Assembly (NCBI RefSeq): GCF_900573985.1
Contig: NZ_UWOK01000001.1
Span: 1,302,001 to 1,366,000, forward strand
Length of the DNA stretch: 64,000 nt
Direction: 5' to 3'
Origin: Campylobacter showae
GTDB taxonomy: Bacteria > Campylobacterota > Campylobacteria > Campylobacterales > Campylobacteraceae
In this document: in pieces, positions 36,562 through 45,333 of the stretch
Layout of the letters: each line of letters opens with the position of its first letter
Numbering within the stretch: position 1 is the stretch's first letter
Notes under the pieces: model-generated
Told to the model about the DNA's origin: nothing
Databases searched by the model: none
Seen by the model: only the letters and a program-made list of their open reading frames with translations
Made by a program: the position numbers and the translations under genes

Positions 36562-38514
36562 TTATTTCCTCTTCAATGCCTTTTCTATAAACGCCTTACA
36601 AATTTTCAGATCGGTATCGTACCCTTTGGGTAGCTCCAGCTTTTTATCTTTTGCTAGATCTTGCGCTAGTTTGATTTGTTTGTCGCCCGGCGTGCGGATG
36701 GCTTTATCTTTATTTTTATTTATAAAATCAGAGCAAATTTTCCAGTCTGCTTCTATGCCGTCCGGTAATGCTATTTTTAAATCCGAAGCTATGCTTTTCG
36801 CAAAATTTAGCTGAGCCTCGCTCGGAGGTTTGGTCTCGCCGCTATTTAGCTCTTTAAAGCCCATTTTCTCGTGCAGCGGCTTTATAAAATCGAGATAATT
36901 TACTTTGCCGTCGCTTATTTCGTCTAGCACGCCTTCCATTTGCTTTGTAAATTCGCTTTGCGTGATCCACTCGTCATTCGCCTTAACACTTTCGATGAAA
37001 CTTATCCCTTTACCGGTGGCCACTATGTTTTGATTTTTGCCTTTGGTTTCGATAACTACGAATTCCCGCTTTAAAAGCGTAGGTAGAAACGTCGCATACG
37101 TGCTTGGCCTACCGATGCCCTCTTTTTCTAAAAGGGAGATAAAATTGCTTTCCTTGTAGTGCTGCGGAGCTTGCTTTTTAACCTCTTGCAGCTCGAAGCC
37201 TAGCACCTCGACTTCGTCGCCTTGATTTAAATTTAGCTCTATTTGGGCTACGTCTTTATCTTGTTCGTCTTCATCGTCAGCTTGCTCTTTCAAAGCCCCC
37301 TTAAAGCCTTTATAAATGCATTTGCCGGTCTTAGCCTTAAAGCTTAGAGCCTTGACGTCTATGTCGTATGTTTTGTTCTCGTTTACGGCATTTTTGGCTT
37401 GGCTTAGGACTGAATTTAGAAAAATGAGCTCATAAAGCGATTTTTCGTCGTCGCTTAGGCTTTCGCGCCCGGCGATCTCATCTATCTCGCCGTAACCATG
37501 CACGTGGCTTATACGGATCGCTTCGTGGGCTTCGGCTTGACTTTGGCTGCCGGCTTTATATATTTTTTTCTCGTACCACTCCTCCCCTTTAAATTTAGCT
37601 TCTACTTCGTTTATAAACTCGTCCGATATAGTGTTGCTGTCGGTTCTATGATACGTTATAAGACCTTTTTCGAATAGCTTTTGAGCTAGGCTCATGGTTT
37701 TATCCGAGCTAAACCCCAGCCTCTTATTCGCCGCTTCTTGCATTTGGCTGGTTCTAAATGGAGCTTGCGGCTTTATTTGGCTTTGTTTCGTATCTATTTG
37801 ATATACTTTCGCCATACTACCGCCAAGTTCGGCGATTTTTGCGTTCGCTTCGTCCTTTGATCTAAAAATATTATCGTTTACGGCCGTAAAATCTACGCCG
37901 CTTCTCGTTTTTAGCTTTGCTTTGATTTTGTAGTCGATCTGTTTTGATGCCGGGCTTGCTAAAAACTCTTTTATTTCAAGCTCTCTTTTTACGATCAGGG
38001 CGAGCGCAGGGGTTTGAACCCTACCGACGGATAAATTTTTATCGTTGAGCTTGTTGATGTAAGCAGGCGACATGATAAAGCCCACCAGCTTATCGCCTAC
38101 CGCTCGCGCCTTAAAGCTATCAAATTCCTTTAAATTTGAGCTTGCAAACGGCACGGCTTTATCTAATCCTTTTTTGATGCCGCTTTCCGTGATTTCGTGA
38201 AACTCGGCGCGCTTTACGCTCTTTGCGATATTTTTAATCGTCTCATAAACCATGTAGCCTATGCCATATCCCTCCCTGTCCGGGTCGGTGGCTATGATGA
38301 CGTCTTTGCCTTTACAGTTGTTAAAAATTTCGTTCATCCTGTGCTTGCTTTGCTCTTTCATCTCGAATATCGGCTCATAGCCGGTATAATCGACCACTAT
38401 CTCCTTTGCTAGCTCTTTAAAATGCCCTTTGGTAGCGTAAACCTTTGCGCCCGTTATATGCTCTATCTTGTCGCACTTGTTCGGGCTTTCGATAATAATT
38501 ACGGCATCGCCCAT
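36562..38514 (-). CDS. Type IA DNA topoisomerase
   Basis: 650 residues. The N-terminal Toprim domain has VIIIESPNKCDKIE with the catalytic Glu and ATDPDREGYGIG with the metal-binding acids. The active-site stretch is GLITYHRTDSNTIS, where His replaces the usual Met of ITYMRTDS; the Tyr nucleophile is retained. It ends in two similar 40-residue units (about 560-605 and 607-650), each with QL-x-x-A, LP-x-G and D-x-K-I-C, in place of zinc fingers. Such TopB-like enzymes are common on conjugative elements and resolve DNA during transfer or replication. SSB is 21 bases upstream. Confidence 0.9.
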   Translation of the reverse strand: MGDAVIIIESPNKCDKIEHITGAKVYATKGHFKELAKEIVVDYTGYEPIFEMKEQSKHRMNEIFNNCKGKDVIIATDPDREGYGIGYMVYETIKNIAKSVKRAEFHEITESGIKKGLDKAVPFASSNLKEFDSFKARAVGDKLVGFIMSPAYINKLNDKNLSVGRVQTPALALIVKRELEIKEFLASPASKQIDYKIKAKLKTRSGVDFTAVNDNIFRSKDEANAKIAELGGSMAKVYQIDTKQSQIKPQAPFRTSQMQEAANKRLGFSSDKTMSLAQKLFEKGLITYHRTDSNTISDEFINEVEAKFKGEEWYEKKIYKAGSQSQAEAHEAIRISHVHGYGEIDEIAGRESLSDDEKSLYELIFLNSVLSQAKNAVNENKTYDIDVKALSFKAKTGKCIYKGFKGALKEQADDEDEQDKDVAQIELNLNQGDEVEVLGFELQEVKKQAPQHYKESNFISLLEKEGIGRPSTYATFLPTLLKREFVVIETKGKNQNIVATGKGISFIESVKANDEWITQSEFTKQMEGVLDEISDGKVNYLDFIKPLHEKMGFKELNSGETKPPSEAQLNFAKSIASDLKIALPDGIEADWKICSDFINKNKDKAIRTPGDKQIKLAQDLAKDKKLELPKGYDTDLKICKAFIEKALKRK

Positions 38515-38535
38515 TTTTTACTCCTTAGTTAAATT

Positions 38536-38958
38536 TTATTGCTCGAATGGCGCATCTTGCGCGTTACCCTCATACTCGTTTTCTATCTGTGGCGTAGGAT
38601 AGGCTTGCTCGTTTTGCCCGGCTTCTTGCTTATCTTTGGTATCAAGCATTATCATTTTATCGACGATCACGCTATGCTTGCTTCTGTTTTGTCCGTTATT
38701 GTCCGTCCATCGGTCGAATTTCAGCCGCCCCTCGATGAATATCCTTGAGCCCTTAGCCAAGTATTGATTGGCTATTTCCGCGCTTTTACCCATAAAAGTT
38801 ACGTCTATAAAGCATGTCTCTTCTCGCTTCTCGCCGTTTGCTGCATTAAATTTGTGCGTCGAGGCTATCGCGGTATTGCCTATAGCCGTACCGCTAGCCA
38901 TGTATCTTAGCTCTATGTCTTTGGTTAAATTTCCTATGATCGTAGCTTGTGCGAACAT
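38536..38958 (-). CDS. ssb: Single-stranded DNA-binding protein
   Basis: 140 residues with the OB fold: MFAQATIIGNLTKDIELRYMASGTAIGN at the N-terminus, then FIDVTFMGKSAEIANQYLAKGSRIFIEGRLKFDRW. After a short Gln/Asn/Glu-rich linker the C-terminus reads DAPFEQ, a variant of the acidic D-x-x-P-F tip that binds partner proteins. It coats transferred single strands in the recipient. It precedes the topoisomerase and follows VirB6 in one transcript. Confidence 0.93.
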   Translation of the reverse strand: MFAQATIIGNLTKDIELRYMASGTAIGNTAIASTHKFNAANGEKREETCFIDVTFMGKSAEIANQYLAKGSRIFIEGRLKFDRWTDNNGQNRSKHSVIVDKMIMLDTKDKQEAGQNEQAYPTPQIENEYEGNAQDAPFEQ

Positions 38959-38996
38959 TTTTACCCCTTTTAAAAGAATTTTCTAAATTTTAAACC

Positions 38997-40208
38997 TTAC
39001 GGCACCGCGTATCCGCCGCGGAATACTTTATAGGCGTCATATACGCCTTTTCCTAGCATTTTCGTGCCCTTGCCTATATCTTTTCCAAGATTTACGCTTG
39101 CGTCTAGTCCTGCTTTCGTGATTTGCCCTACTGCGTTTCCGCCGGTGGCCTTGCCGAAGCTTTGCAGCGCTCCGCCGATAAAGCTGCCCCCGGTCGCTTT
39201 TCTAGCTAGTCCGCCCAGCAAAGTCTTTCCGGCTATGCCGCCGGCTACCGCGCCTGCTACTACTCCACCGGCTCCGCTTTCCATCTGCGTTCCTAGCACT
39301 GCGTTTATCCAATTCGGTATCTTTCTGATTATGAAAAGCGCAGTTATGCAAGTGATCGCGCCGGTTATCAAGTATTCAAACTGCTTTATAAATAATTCGC
39401 CTATGACATTTTGATATTTTTCAAGCTCCGTGATCGGATTCATCGCTAAATTTAAAGCGATAAACGCCAAAGGGGCGATGATAGCGTATGATAGGTATAG
39501 CTTATACCAGCTCCATAAATACGGCAAAAAGCGCGGCGTGATCAAAAACGGCAGCACCAATGGCAGCGTGCTTAATATCAAAAACGCCACGAATTTGCTA
39601 AAAAATATAACGATCGTGATGCCGATTAGTAGAATAAAAAATACTAGGTAAAATATCCAAAACGGGATCATTAAAAACGCCGTTACGACTCCCGCCATTA
39701 TGTAATCCGTCGGACCATTAAAACTTAATCCCAGCATAGACCATTCTTGCGACTTTAAATAGGTCTTTGTTCCGTATTCCCACATTAAAGCTCTTAAATT
39801 ATCCACTCTATTGGCCGACTCCGTCACGATCGTTCCGAAGTCTTGACTCTGAAAAATAGAGCTTACCGTCGCGGTTATCATGTTTTCGGGTATAGTCAGG
39901 ACGTATAGGGCGCCGGTATATGCGCTAAATGAGCTAAGAACCGCAAAAATGAAGCAAAGCTTGATTATATATTTTATAGCGTTAAACGTCTCCTCTCGCG
40001 TCGGATAGCCGTTTTTTAGCTTGTCCAACAGCCAAAATACGACTATTAAGATTACGATCGTCGTCGTGGCGGTCGAATAAACTAAATCGTGAGCTCCTTG
40101 ATAAAATTTTTCAAATAAACTCATCACGTTTTCTTGCATAACGGCTTGAGTCTTGTTTATCCAGTTGCTATCCGTTAAAAGCGTTTTCGCTACTTGCTGC
40201 TGTGCCAT
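38997..40208 (-). CDS. virB6: VirB6/TrbL-family type IV secretion membrane protein
   Basis: 403 residues with six or seven helices (from about residue 48 to 305), then a Gly/Ala-rich C-terminal tail of about 90 residues (GGVVAGAVAGGIAG) typical of TrbL-type proteins. VirB6 forms part of the inner-membrane channel. It follows a 91-residue gene by one base. It is displaced from the main virB block by VirD4, an ArdC-like protein and small genes. Confidence 0.85.
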   Translation of the reverse strand: MAQQQVAKTLLTDSNWINKTQAVMQENVMSLFEKFYQGAHDLVYSTATTTIVILIVVFWLLDKLKNGYPTREETFNAIKYIIKLCFIFAVLSSFSAYTGALYVLTIPENMITATVSSIFQSQDFGTIVTESANRVDNLRALMWEYGTKTYLKSQEWSMLGLSFNGPTDYIMAGVVTAFLMIPFWIFYLVFFILLIGITIVIFFSKFVAFLILSTLPLVLPFLITPRFLPYLWSWYKLYLSYAIIAPLAFIALNLAMNPITELEKYQNVIGELFIKQFEYLITGAITCITALFIIRKIPNWINAVLGTQMESGAGGVVAGAVAGGIAGKTLLGGLARKATGGSFIGGALQSFGKATGGNAVGQITKAGLDASVNLGKDIGKGTKMLGKGVYDAYKVFRGGYAVP

Positions 40209-40209
40209 T

Positions 40210-40485
40210 TTACACCCTCGTTATATTTTTTTTATAGGTTTTTATCGATATTAATGCCTTATTGTTATCTAGCGGCTCTGAGGTTTTTATCTTTTTGATT
40301 TCTATTTTTTTGCCGTCTTTCATTATCGTCTCGGTCGTGATCTCTTCTTGGAAATACGGGCTTTGCATCTCGATGATAAACTCTTCCGCCCCCTCTTTTA
40401 TGTTTGCGTCATCCGCGCCTATCGGTTGCTTTTTGGCGGTTGTCCCGTCGCCGACTCCTAAAAAATTCAAAAATTCAAATAACAT
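40210..40485 (-). CDS. Hypothetical protein (91 aa) before VirB6
   Basis: A short acidic-to-basic protein (MLFEFLNFLGVGDG..., then EEITTETIMKDGKKIEIKKIKTSE) with no signal peptide or helix long enough to span the membrane. It is one base from the VirB6 start and is probably an accessory of the transfer apparatus by position only. No family recognised. Confidence 0.55.
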   Translation of the reverse strand: MLFEFLNFLGVGDGTTAKKQPIGADDANIKEGAEEFIIEMQSPYFQEEITTETIMKDGKKIEIKKIKTSEPLDNNKALISIKTYKKNITRV

Positions 40486-40540
40486 TTTAATCCCTTTAAA
40501 TTTGGGGCTTTCGCCCCGTCTACCCTAAGTTTGATTTAGC

Positions 40541-41392
40541 CTATCTGCCTTGCTCCATGCCCTTATCTTTTTGCTTGGTCTGCTTTTTGGCTTTCTCGGC
40601 TTCTTTGGACATATCAAGCCTTTGCGCCGGGTTGTAGTAATCCACGCCTTTGATTTGAGCTATGGTTAGGTTGTCTAGCTGCTTTGCTAAATTTCCGCCA
40701 ATTCCCAATGTCTTGCCGTAGTCTATCCTGACTTCGTATGCTTGGTTCTTGGCCGTCTCTCGGTAGTTTTGGATGGCCGTTAGATCCCGCTCCTTGATTT
40801 TTTCTTCGTTTAGCCCGTCGAATTGGCTTACGTGATAGAGCGTTTTCGTCTCTAATCGCGGTTTTATCGGGATTTTTTCCTTGACTACGTACGTGATCGC
40901 CTTACCGGTATTTTCATCGAGCCTAACGTTGCCGTCTTTGTCTTTTACCGTCGCTACGACCTCTTTGCCGTCTTTGTCCAATTTCGGCCTTAACTCGTGA
41001 TCTGCGATATAAAGCATTTTAACGCCGTCTACTCTCGCTTGTAGGCCGTTTTTGGTTTTTAAAATTTCGCCGGTTTGCTCGTCATGCTTGAGCTTGAGCA
41101 CTCCGCCCATAGCGTTGCCTTGCTCCATCGTTACGAATTGAGCCTTGTCGTAGCCTTTTATGGCCATCTCCGCTCTTAAAAGCATGCTGGTCTCTCTTGA
41201 ATACGTTTTGCCGGTTAGGGCGTTATAAGGCATAGTATTGTCTACCTCTTCCTTACTCATATCCCTTTGCCAGTCCGCTTTCGCGGTTTTGTGGGCTTCA
41301 AAGAGCTTATATTTCATGTATTTATCAAAGCTTTCTTTTTTCTCGGCATTACTCATTTGCTCCCAACCCTTTTTCTCTTGTTCTGTTGCCAT
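40541..41392 (-). CDS. ArdC N-terminal-like ssDNA-binding protein
   Basis: 283 residues. The segment MPYNALTGKTYSRETSMLLRAEMAIKG followed by FVTMEQGNAMGGVLKLKHDEQTGEI fits the ArdC N-terminal (DUF1738-like) pattern of N-P-x-T-G-K-x-Y and W-x-T-x-x-Q-A. LYHVSQFDGLN matches its later strand. The zinc-peptidase half of ArdC with its HExxH is absent. ArdC-type proteins bind single-stranded DNA entering a recipient and protect it from restriction. The charged Lys-rich C-terminus is probably disordered. Confidence 0.65.
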   Translation of the reverse strand: MATEQEKKGWEQMSNAEKKESFDKYMKYKLFEAHKTAKADWQRDMSKEEVDNTMPYNALTGKTYSRETSMLLRAEMAIKGYDKAQFVTMEQGNAMGGVLKLKHDEQTGEILKTKNGLQARVDGVKMLYIADHELRPKLDKDGKEVVATVKDKDGNVRLDENTGKAITYVVKEKIPIKPRLETKTLYHVSQFDGLNEEKIKERDLTAIQNYRETAKNQAYEVRIDYGKTLGIGGNLAKQLDNLTIAQIKGVDYYNPAQRLDMSKEAEKAKKQTKQKDKGMEQGR

Positions 41393-41432
41393 TTTTTATC
41401 CTTACGTCTGTCGTTTACTCATAGCTTTTGGG

Positions 41433-41627
41433 CTATGAGTCGGTATTGGGCTCGTCTTGATCGGCGACTTCCATGCTTTGGTGGGACTTATTTAAATATT
41501 CCCACTCCTTGCTTTCGCCATCGCTTATTTCAAACTCGCCGTCTTCGCTTGTCGCAAATCGCTCGGCAAGATTTTTCTCATACTCTTTGTATGCCTTTTC
41601 TTGCTCTTGCTTTTCTACATAGGTCAT
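41433..41627 (-). CDS. Small acidic protein (64 aa)
   Basis: A Glu/Asp/Tyr-rich, probably helical protein with no hydrophobic segment and a ribosome site TAAGGAG just before its ATG. Its position ahead of the ArdC-like gene and its acidic, DNA-mimic-like composition make an antirestriction accessory conceivable, but nothing in the sequence proves this. Unknown family. Confidence 0.5.
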   Translation of the reverse strand: MTYVEKQEQEKAYKEYEKNLAERFATSEDGEFEISDGESKEWEYLNKSHQSMEVADQDEPNTDS

Positions 41628-41701
41628 TGCTTACTCCTTAGGGTAGATTTTAGAGCTTTGGGCTCTAATTTAAATCTTCGATAAAAATTTAGATTAAAGC
41701 T

Positions 41702-41800
41702 CTTAAAAAATAATAAAACATTTAAAAATAAAATTACATATAATTTAAATTTAGCAAAAATAAAAATATTATATTTTTAAATTTTTTGATAAATTTATTA
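41702..41800. repeat. AT-rich dispersed repeat, copy 3
   Basis: Starts CTTAAAAAATAATAAAACAT and continues with TAGCAAAAATAAAAATATT, both blocks shared with the copy near 54020. It fills the gap between VirD4 and the 64-residue gene, upstream of the latter on the minus strand. Confidence 0.5.
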
Positions 41801-41817
41801 TAAAAATTTATAAAATT

Positions 41818-43758
41818 TCACTCCCTATCCACTTTAATTTTTAGAGCTTTTAGCAGCTCGTCTCTTTGTTGTTTTTTCTCGTCCGCAGGATTAATTCCGC
41901 TCTGGTTTAAATTTGCGTTATTTTCTGCCGTTTTCGCTTCACCCTCCGCCTCTTTTCCGCTCCCTTTTTTGGCGACATGAACGTCTTGCGGCGCGGTCGC
42001 CTCGTTTGGCTCGGCTTTTGCCTCAACTTCTAGCTTGTCCGCCCCTTTCCACTGCGCCATCTTGAACCAATAAGGCACTTTTGCTTTGATAGGCATCTTG
42101 TAAAAGCCTTTAACGAGAATTAAAATATCGCTGCTGTCTTGGTTTTTCAAATCTTGAGCGGTTACTAGTTTTTTGGCTTCTTTACTCTTTGAGATATTGC
42201 TTTTAAACAGCTCCATATTGCCTTGCGATTTGCTGATTTTAATATTGGTGTAGTCGCCTATTAACTTGCTCGTATCCTCTGCGTCTTTGTCGCTATTCAT
42301 ATTAAAAATTACGTGATATCCGCTGTTATTTTTTACGATATTCATATCGTCTTCGCCGTAGTATTTTTTGATCTGCTCGTAGCTTTGCGTAACGAATACC
42401 GGTAAAAGCCCGTAGCTTCTACAAAGCGCAGGGGCTTCTAATAAAAACGGCATCTTGCCGAAGCGGACGAACTCATCCCCGAAAAAGTATATAAATCGCT
42501 CGGGATCGCTGCACTCTTGACCGCTCATTAATTTTTTAAATAGCGTTTCTATAAATATACGGATTAAAGGAGCTAGAATATCGATGTCTTCGGTCTGAAC
42601 GACTACGTACATCGATATTCTTTTCGCTCTTAAATCCTCGAATGTAAAGCTCATCTTGCTTGTCGCGCTAGCTACTTGCGGGTTGCTAAATACTTTCATA
42701 AACGTATCGTAGGTCGATTTTATACTTGCAAATTCGTTGTCCGCGGCTCTTGCGTATGCTCTCGCCTGGTTTCTCGTGCTTTCGTCTATACTTTCGTCAA
42801 AACTCGTCTGTTTTAGCCAAATTTTAAAAGTATCTACGTCGTAATCTCTCTCCCTTTCTTTATCTGGATCGTCCTCGTCTATCTCTTTCATCGCCTCTTC
42901 GCCGAATTTTTCGTCCAAATACTCAAAATAATCGGCTTTTGGGGCTTGAGCCAGCTGCGCTAGCGTCGCGTGTCTATCTCTTTGCATAAAGTATTCGGCA
43001 AAAAATACGAACATCGTTCTTGCCGATACTATCCAGTGATCGTTTTCGTTACCTTTTTCGCCTACGAAAATGGTAGAAGCTATCTGCTCGGCCAATTTTT
43101 TGATATGTATATACTCCATGTCTTTAACGATCGAGCGATCGAACGGGTTAAAAAATAGCGTATTATCCCAGCTAAAAGGGGAAAATAGCTGAATTTCGTT
43201 ATTGAAGTATTTTTGCCTATACCCGGCCGTTTTTTTGTATAGTTCGCCTTTGATATCCAGCGTTACGCAAGAATTAAGCACGCTTAATAAATTTGGGATA
43301 ATCATGCCCGCCGTTTTACCGCTTCCGGGAGGCGCTACCACTAGCGTTGAGAGCGGCTGCGTAGCCCTTAAAAACTGCGGATTATCACTATCTATATTGT
43401 GGCATCCTAACACCAAACCGTTTTTATAGTTTATATTCATTTTAGGGAAATCTTCAGGTGTCGCAAACCTTGCCGAGCCGTAATCTTCGCCGTCTCTAAA
43501 ATACGGCAATAGCCACCACGTAAAGACTACCAAAAACGGGGCGATCAGCGTAAATAATGCGACGTAAGCCTTTAATTTTAGCGTCGGCGCGCCTATATTT
43601 ATTAAAATTTTATACGCTACCGCCGGCACGTTTATCAAATCCGGATTAAAAATAACCTTGACTACCGCCAAATATAGCACTACGCCCATTATAAGCGAAA
43701 CGAAGAAAGCCCAAGCCCATCTTTTAGCGGTAAATTCTTTTGAACTATCCATTTTCAT
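41818..43758 (-). CDS. virD4: VirD4/TraG type IV coupling protein
   Basis: 646 residues from the ATG at 43758 (MKMDSSKEF), which sits inside the end of mobC with GAGGAAG upstream; the ORF opens 15 codons earlier. Two N-terminal helices anchor it. YGSARFATPEDFP precedes Walker A VVAPPGSGKTAGMIIPN, and Walker B is YFFGDEFVRFGKMPFLLEAP. The C-terminal 90 residues are charged and Ala/Glu-rich. It brings the relaxase-DNA complex to the channel. It directly follows mobC, as expected for relaxosome-docking genes. Confidence 0.95.
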   Translation of the reverse strand: MKMDSSKEFTAKRWAWAFFVSLIMGVVLYLAVVKVIFNPDLINVPAVAYKILINIGAPTLKLKAYVALFTLIAPFLVVFTWWLLPYFRDGEDYGSARFATPEDFPKMNINYKNGLVLGCHNIDSDNPQFLRATQPLSTLVVAPPGSGKTAGMIIPNLLSVLNSCVTLDIKGELYKKTAGYRQKYFNNEIQLFSPFSWDNTLFFNPFDRSIVKDMEYIHIKKLAEQIASTIFVGEKGNENDHWIVSARTMFVFFAEYFMQRDRHATLAQLAQAPKADYFEYLDEKFGEEAMKEIDEDDPDKERERDYDVDTFKIWLKQTSFDESIDESTRNQARAYARAADNEFASIKSTYDTFMKVFSNPQVASATSKMSFTFEDLRAKRISMYVVVQTEDIDILAPLIRIFIETLFKKLMSGQECSDPERFIYFFGDEFVRFGKMPFLLEAPALCRSYGLLPVFVTQSYEQIKKYYGEDDMNIVKNNSGYHVIFNMNSDKDAEDTSKLIGDYTNIKISKSQGNMELFKSNISKSKEAKKLVTAQDLKNQDSSDILILVKGFYKMPIKAKVPYWFKMAQWKGADKLEVEAKAEPNEATAPQDVHVAKKGSGKEAEGEAKTAENNANLNQSGINPADEKKQQRDELLKALKIKVDRE

Positions 43759-44155
43759 CCCCTTTTTCTTCCTCGCCGCTCGGCGTTTTAGTGTGTTTGA
43801 CATCTATTTTAATTTTTAAATCTTCCATTTTTGCGCTTAATTCTTTTATGGCTATTGCGAAACCCCGCATATTTTTTTCTAGGTCGTTTTTGGCTTCTTC
43901 GGGACCAGTAATGTTTGCATTTAGATGATAGGCGATTTGATTTAAATTTACTCCCAAGCGACCGAATTCTCGTAAGAATTCGCTTATTATTTCGTTATTC
44001 GTTTCTATCCGTTCTAGCACGTCAGCGTATTTTTCTACATGTACCAGCTTTCGAATTACTGCTGATTTGCTTTCATTGCGTCTTTGAGATAGGCGTTTCA
44101 GCACCCTTGCGTCGGCTTCGGTAAAATATATAAAATGCGCGGCTACTTTTCTCAT
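43745..44155 (-). CDS. mobC: MobC-like relaxosome accessory protein
   Basis: 136 residues with an N-terminal ribbon-helix-helix-like part (RKVAAHFIYFTEADARVLKRLSQ) and the MobC signature EFGRLGVNLNQIAYHLNAN around residue 70. The tail is acidic. MobC proteins bind near oriT and help the relaxase melt the nick site. It overlaps virB11 by four bases upstream and virD4 downstream. The relaxase is 8 kb away on the other strand. Confidence 0.8.
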   Translation of the reverse strand: MRKVAAHFIYFTEADARVLKRLSQRRNESKSAVIRKLVHVEKYADVLERIETNNEIISEFLREFGRLGVNLNQIAYHLNANITGPEEAKNDLEKNMRGFAIAIKELSAKMEDLKIKIDVKHTKTPSGEEEKGDENG

Positions 44156-45099
44156 GCTACGATCTTTGCAATGTCTAGTTCTTTTAAATTTAAAATATCC
44201 GTTATCACTCTTTGATTTTTTACTCTAGCTATTTGGATGATGTAATCGATCGCCGTAACAATAAGGCTATCTAGCATGCGATCGTCCACGCTTGATAGGC
44301 CGCCTCCTAAAATAATATTGGTTTTAATGGCCTTTATGGCGTCTTTGGGATTATTTGCGTGCAAGGTGCTTAAATTTCCGGCATGCCCGGTGTTGTTTAC
44401 TCTTAAAAATGAAAAGGTATTACGGATGTCTATCTCGCCTAAAAATAGCCTATCTGGTCGCAAACGCATCGCATTGTCGATCGCTACCTGATAGCTGTAA
44501 ATTTCGGTAGCGATTTTCGGTACGGCCAGCTGCGTTTTATTAACGTTTTCCACCCTTAGCTCTTGGCTGTCCTCTATGGTGACTACTCGCTCGCCCGGGT
44601 CTATTTCGCCCATTAGCGAGTTTAAAAAGCTGGTCTTCCCGCTTCCAGTTCCGCCGCTTAAAAGTACGTTTTTCTTATCCCGGATCAACTCTTTGATTTT
44701 TTCGTAAGTCCAGCCCTCGTTTATCACGTTTTGGCTTAGGATGAAGCTTTCTAATTTAAAGGCCTCTTTGCTGGGTATTCTTATGCAGATTGCGATATCG
44801 CTATTAAACAGACTTGATTTGTGCTGCGCTTGGATGCGGTAACGTAAAAACGGATCGGGCAACTCGCATGAGAGGTGGCAATGCGTTTCGTCGAAGCGCT
44901 GATTTCTCCTAGTGGCTAGCTCGATCAAAAAATTATTTAGAAATTTTATATCTAGCTTTGGGTCTTGCACTATTTCCCAGTGGTCGCCGTAGTCTATGTT
45001 TATTTCGCATGGCCGATTAAATATTAGTTCGTTTGCCCGCAGCGTCAAATACGGCTTTAAAACGCCTAAAATGTTATTTAAAATTATGCTTTCGCTCAT
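44152..45099 (-). CDS. virB11: VirB11 secretion ATPase
   Basis: 315 residues when started at MSESIILNN (ATG 45099, one base after the upstream stop, AAGAAGAG upstream). Walker A SGGTGSGKTSFLNSLMGEI, the Asp box VTIEDSQELR, Walker B RPDRLFLGEI and the His box GHAGNLSTLHANN identify a GspE/VirB11 hexameric ATPase that powers pilus assembly and substrate transfer at the inner membrane. Complete and apparently active. Confidence 0.95.
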   Translation of the reverse strand: MSESIILNNILGVLKPYLTLRANELIFNRPCEINIDYGDHWEIVQDPKLDIKFLNNFLIELATRRNQRFDETHCHLSCELPDPFLRYRIQAQHKSSLFNSDIAICIRIPSKEAFKLESFILSQNVINEGWTYEKIKELIRDKKNVLLSGGTGSGKTSFLNSLMGEIDPGERVVTIEDSQELRVENVNKTQLAVPKIATEIYSYQVAIDNAMRLRPDRLFLGEIDIRNTFSFLRVNNTGHAGNLSTLHANNPKDAIKAIKTNIILGGGLSSVDDRMLDSLIVTAIDYIIQIARVKNQRVITDILNLKELDIAKIVA

Positions 45100-45100
45100 T

Positions 45101-45322
45101 TTACTCTTCTTGGCTTGCTTCCGTTGTGCTCGCGCCATTTGCACCCGCTAAATCGTTCTTTTCTTGCACTAGCTTTTCTAGCTTCTGCCTTTCTTTTGCA
45201 GCGTTTGCCTCAGCCTTTTCGGTAATTTTTAGCTGATTTGCTATGCGTTTTAGTAGTCTATCGTTTGCTTTTTTATTTTGTAGCTCGGTCTTAACTTGGC
45301 TTTTGATTTGCTCGTATTGCAT
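45101..45322 (-). CDS. Small coiled-coil protein (73 aa) between VirB10 and VirB11
   Basis: Entirely helical and rich in Lys, Glu, Ala and Gln with heptad spacing (IKSQVKTELQNKKANDRLL..., ERQKLEKLVQEKND), no signal peptide. It lies in the same transcript 11 bases after virB10 and almost touches virB11. Probably a cytosolic accessory of the machine. No family recognised. Confidence 0.6.
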   Translation of the reverse strand: MQYEQIKSQVKTELQNKKANDRLLKRIANQLKITEKAEANAAKERQKLEKLVQEKNDLAGANGASTTEASQEE

Positions 45323-45333
45323 CGGCTTTCCCT

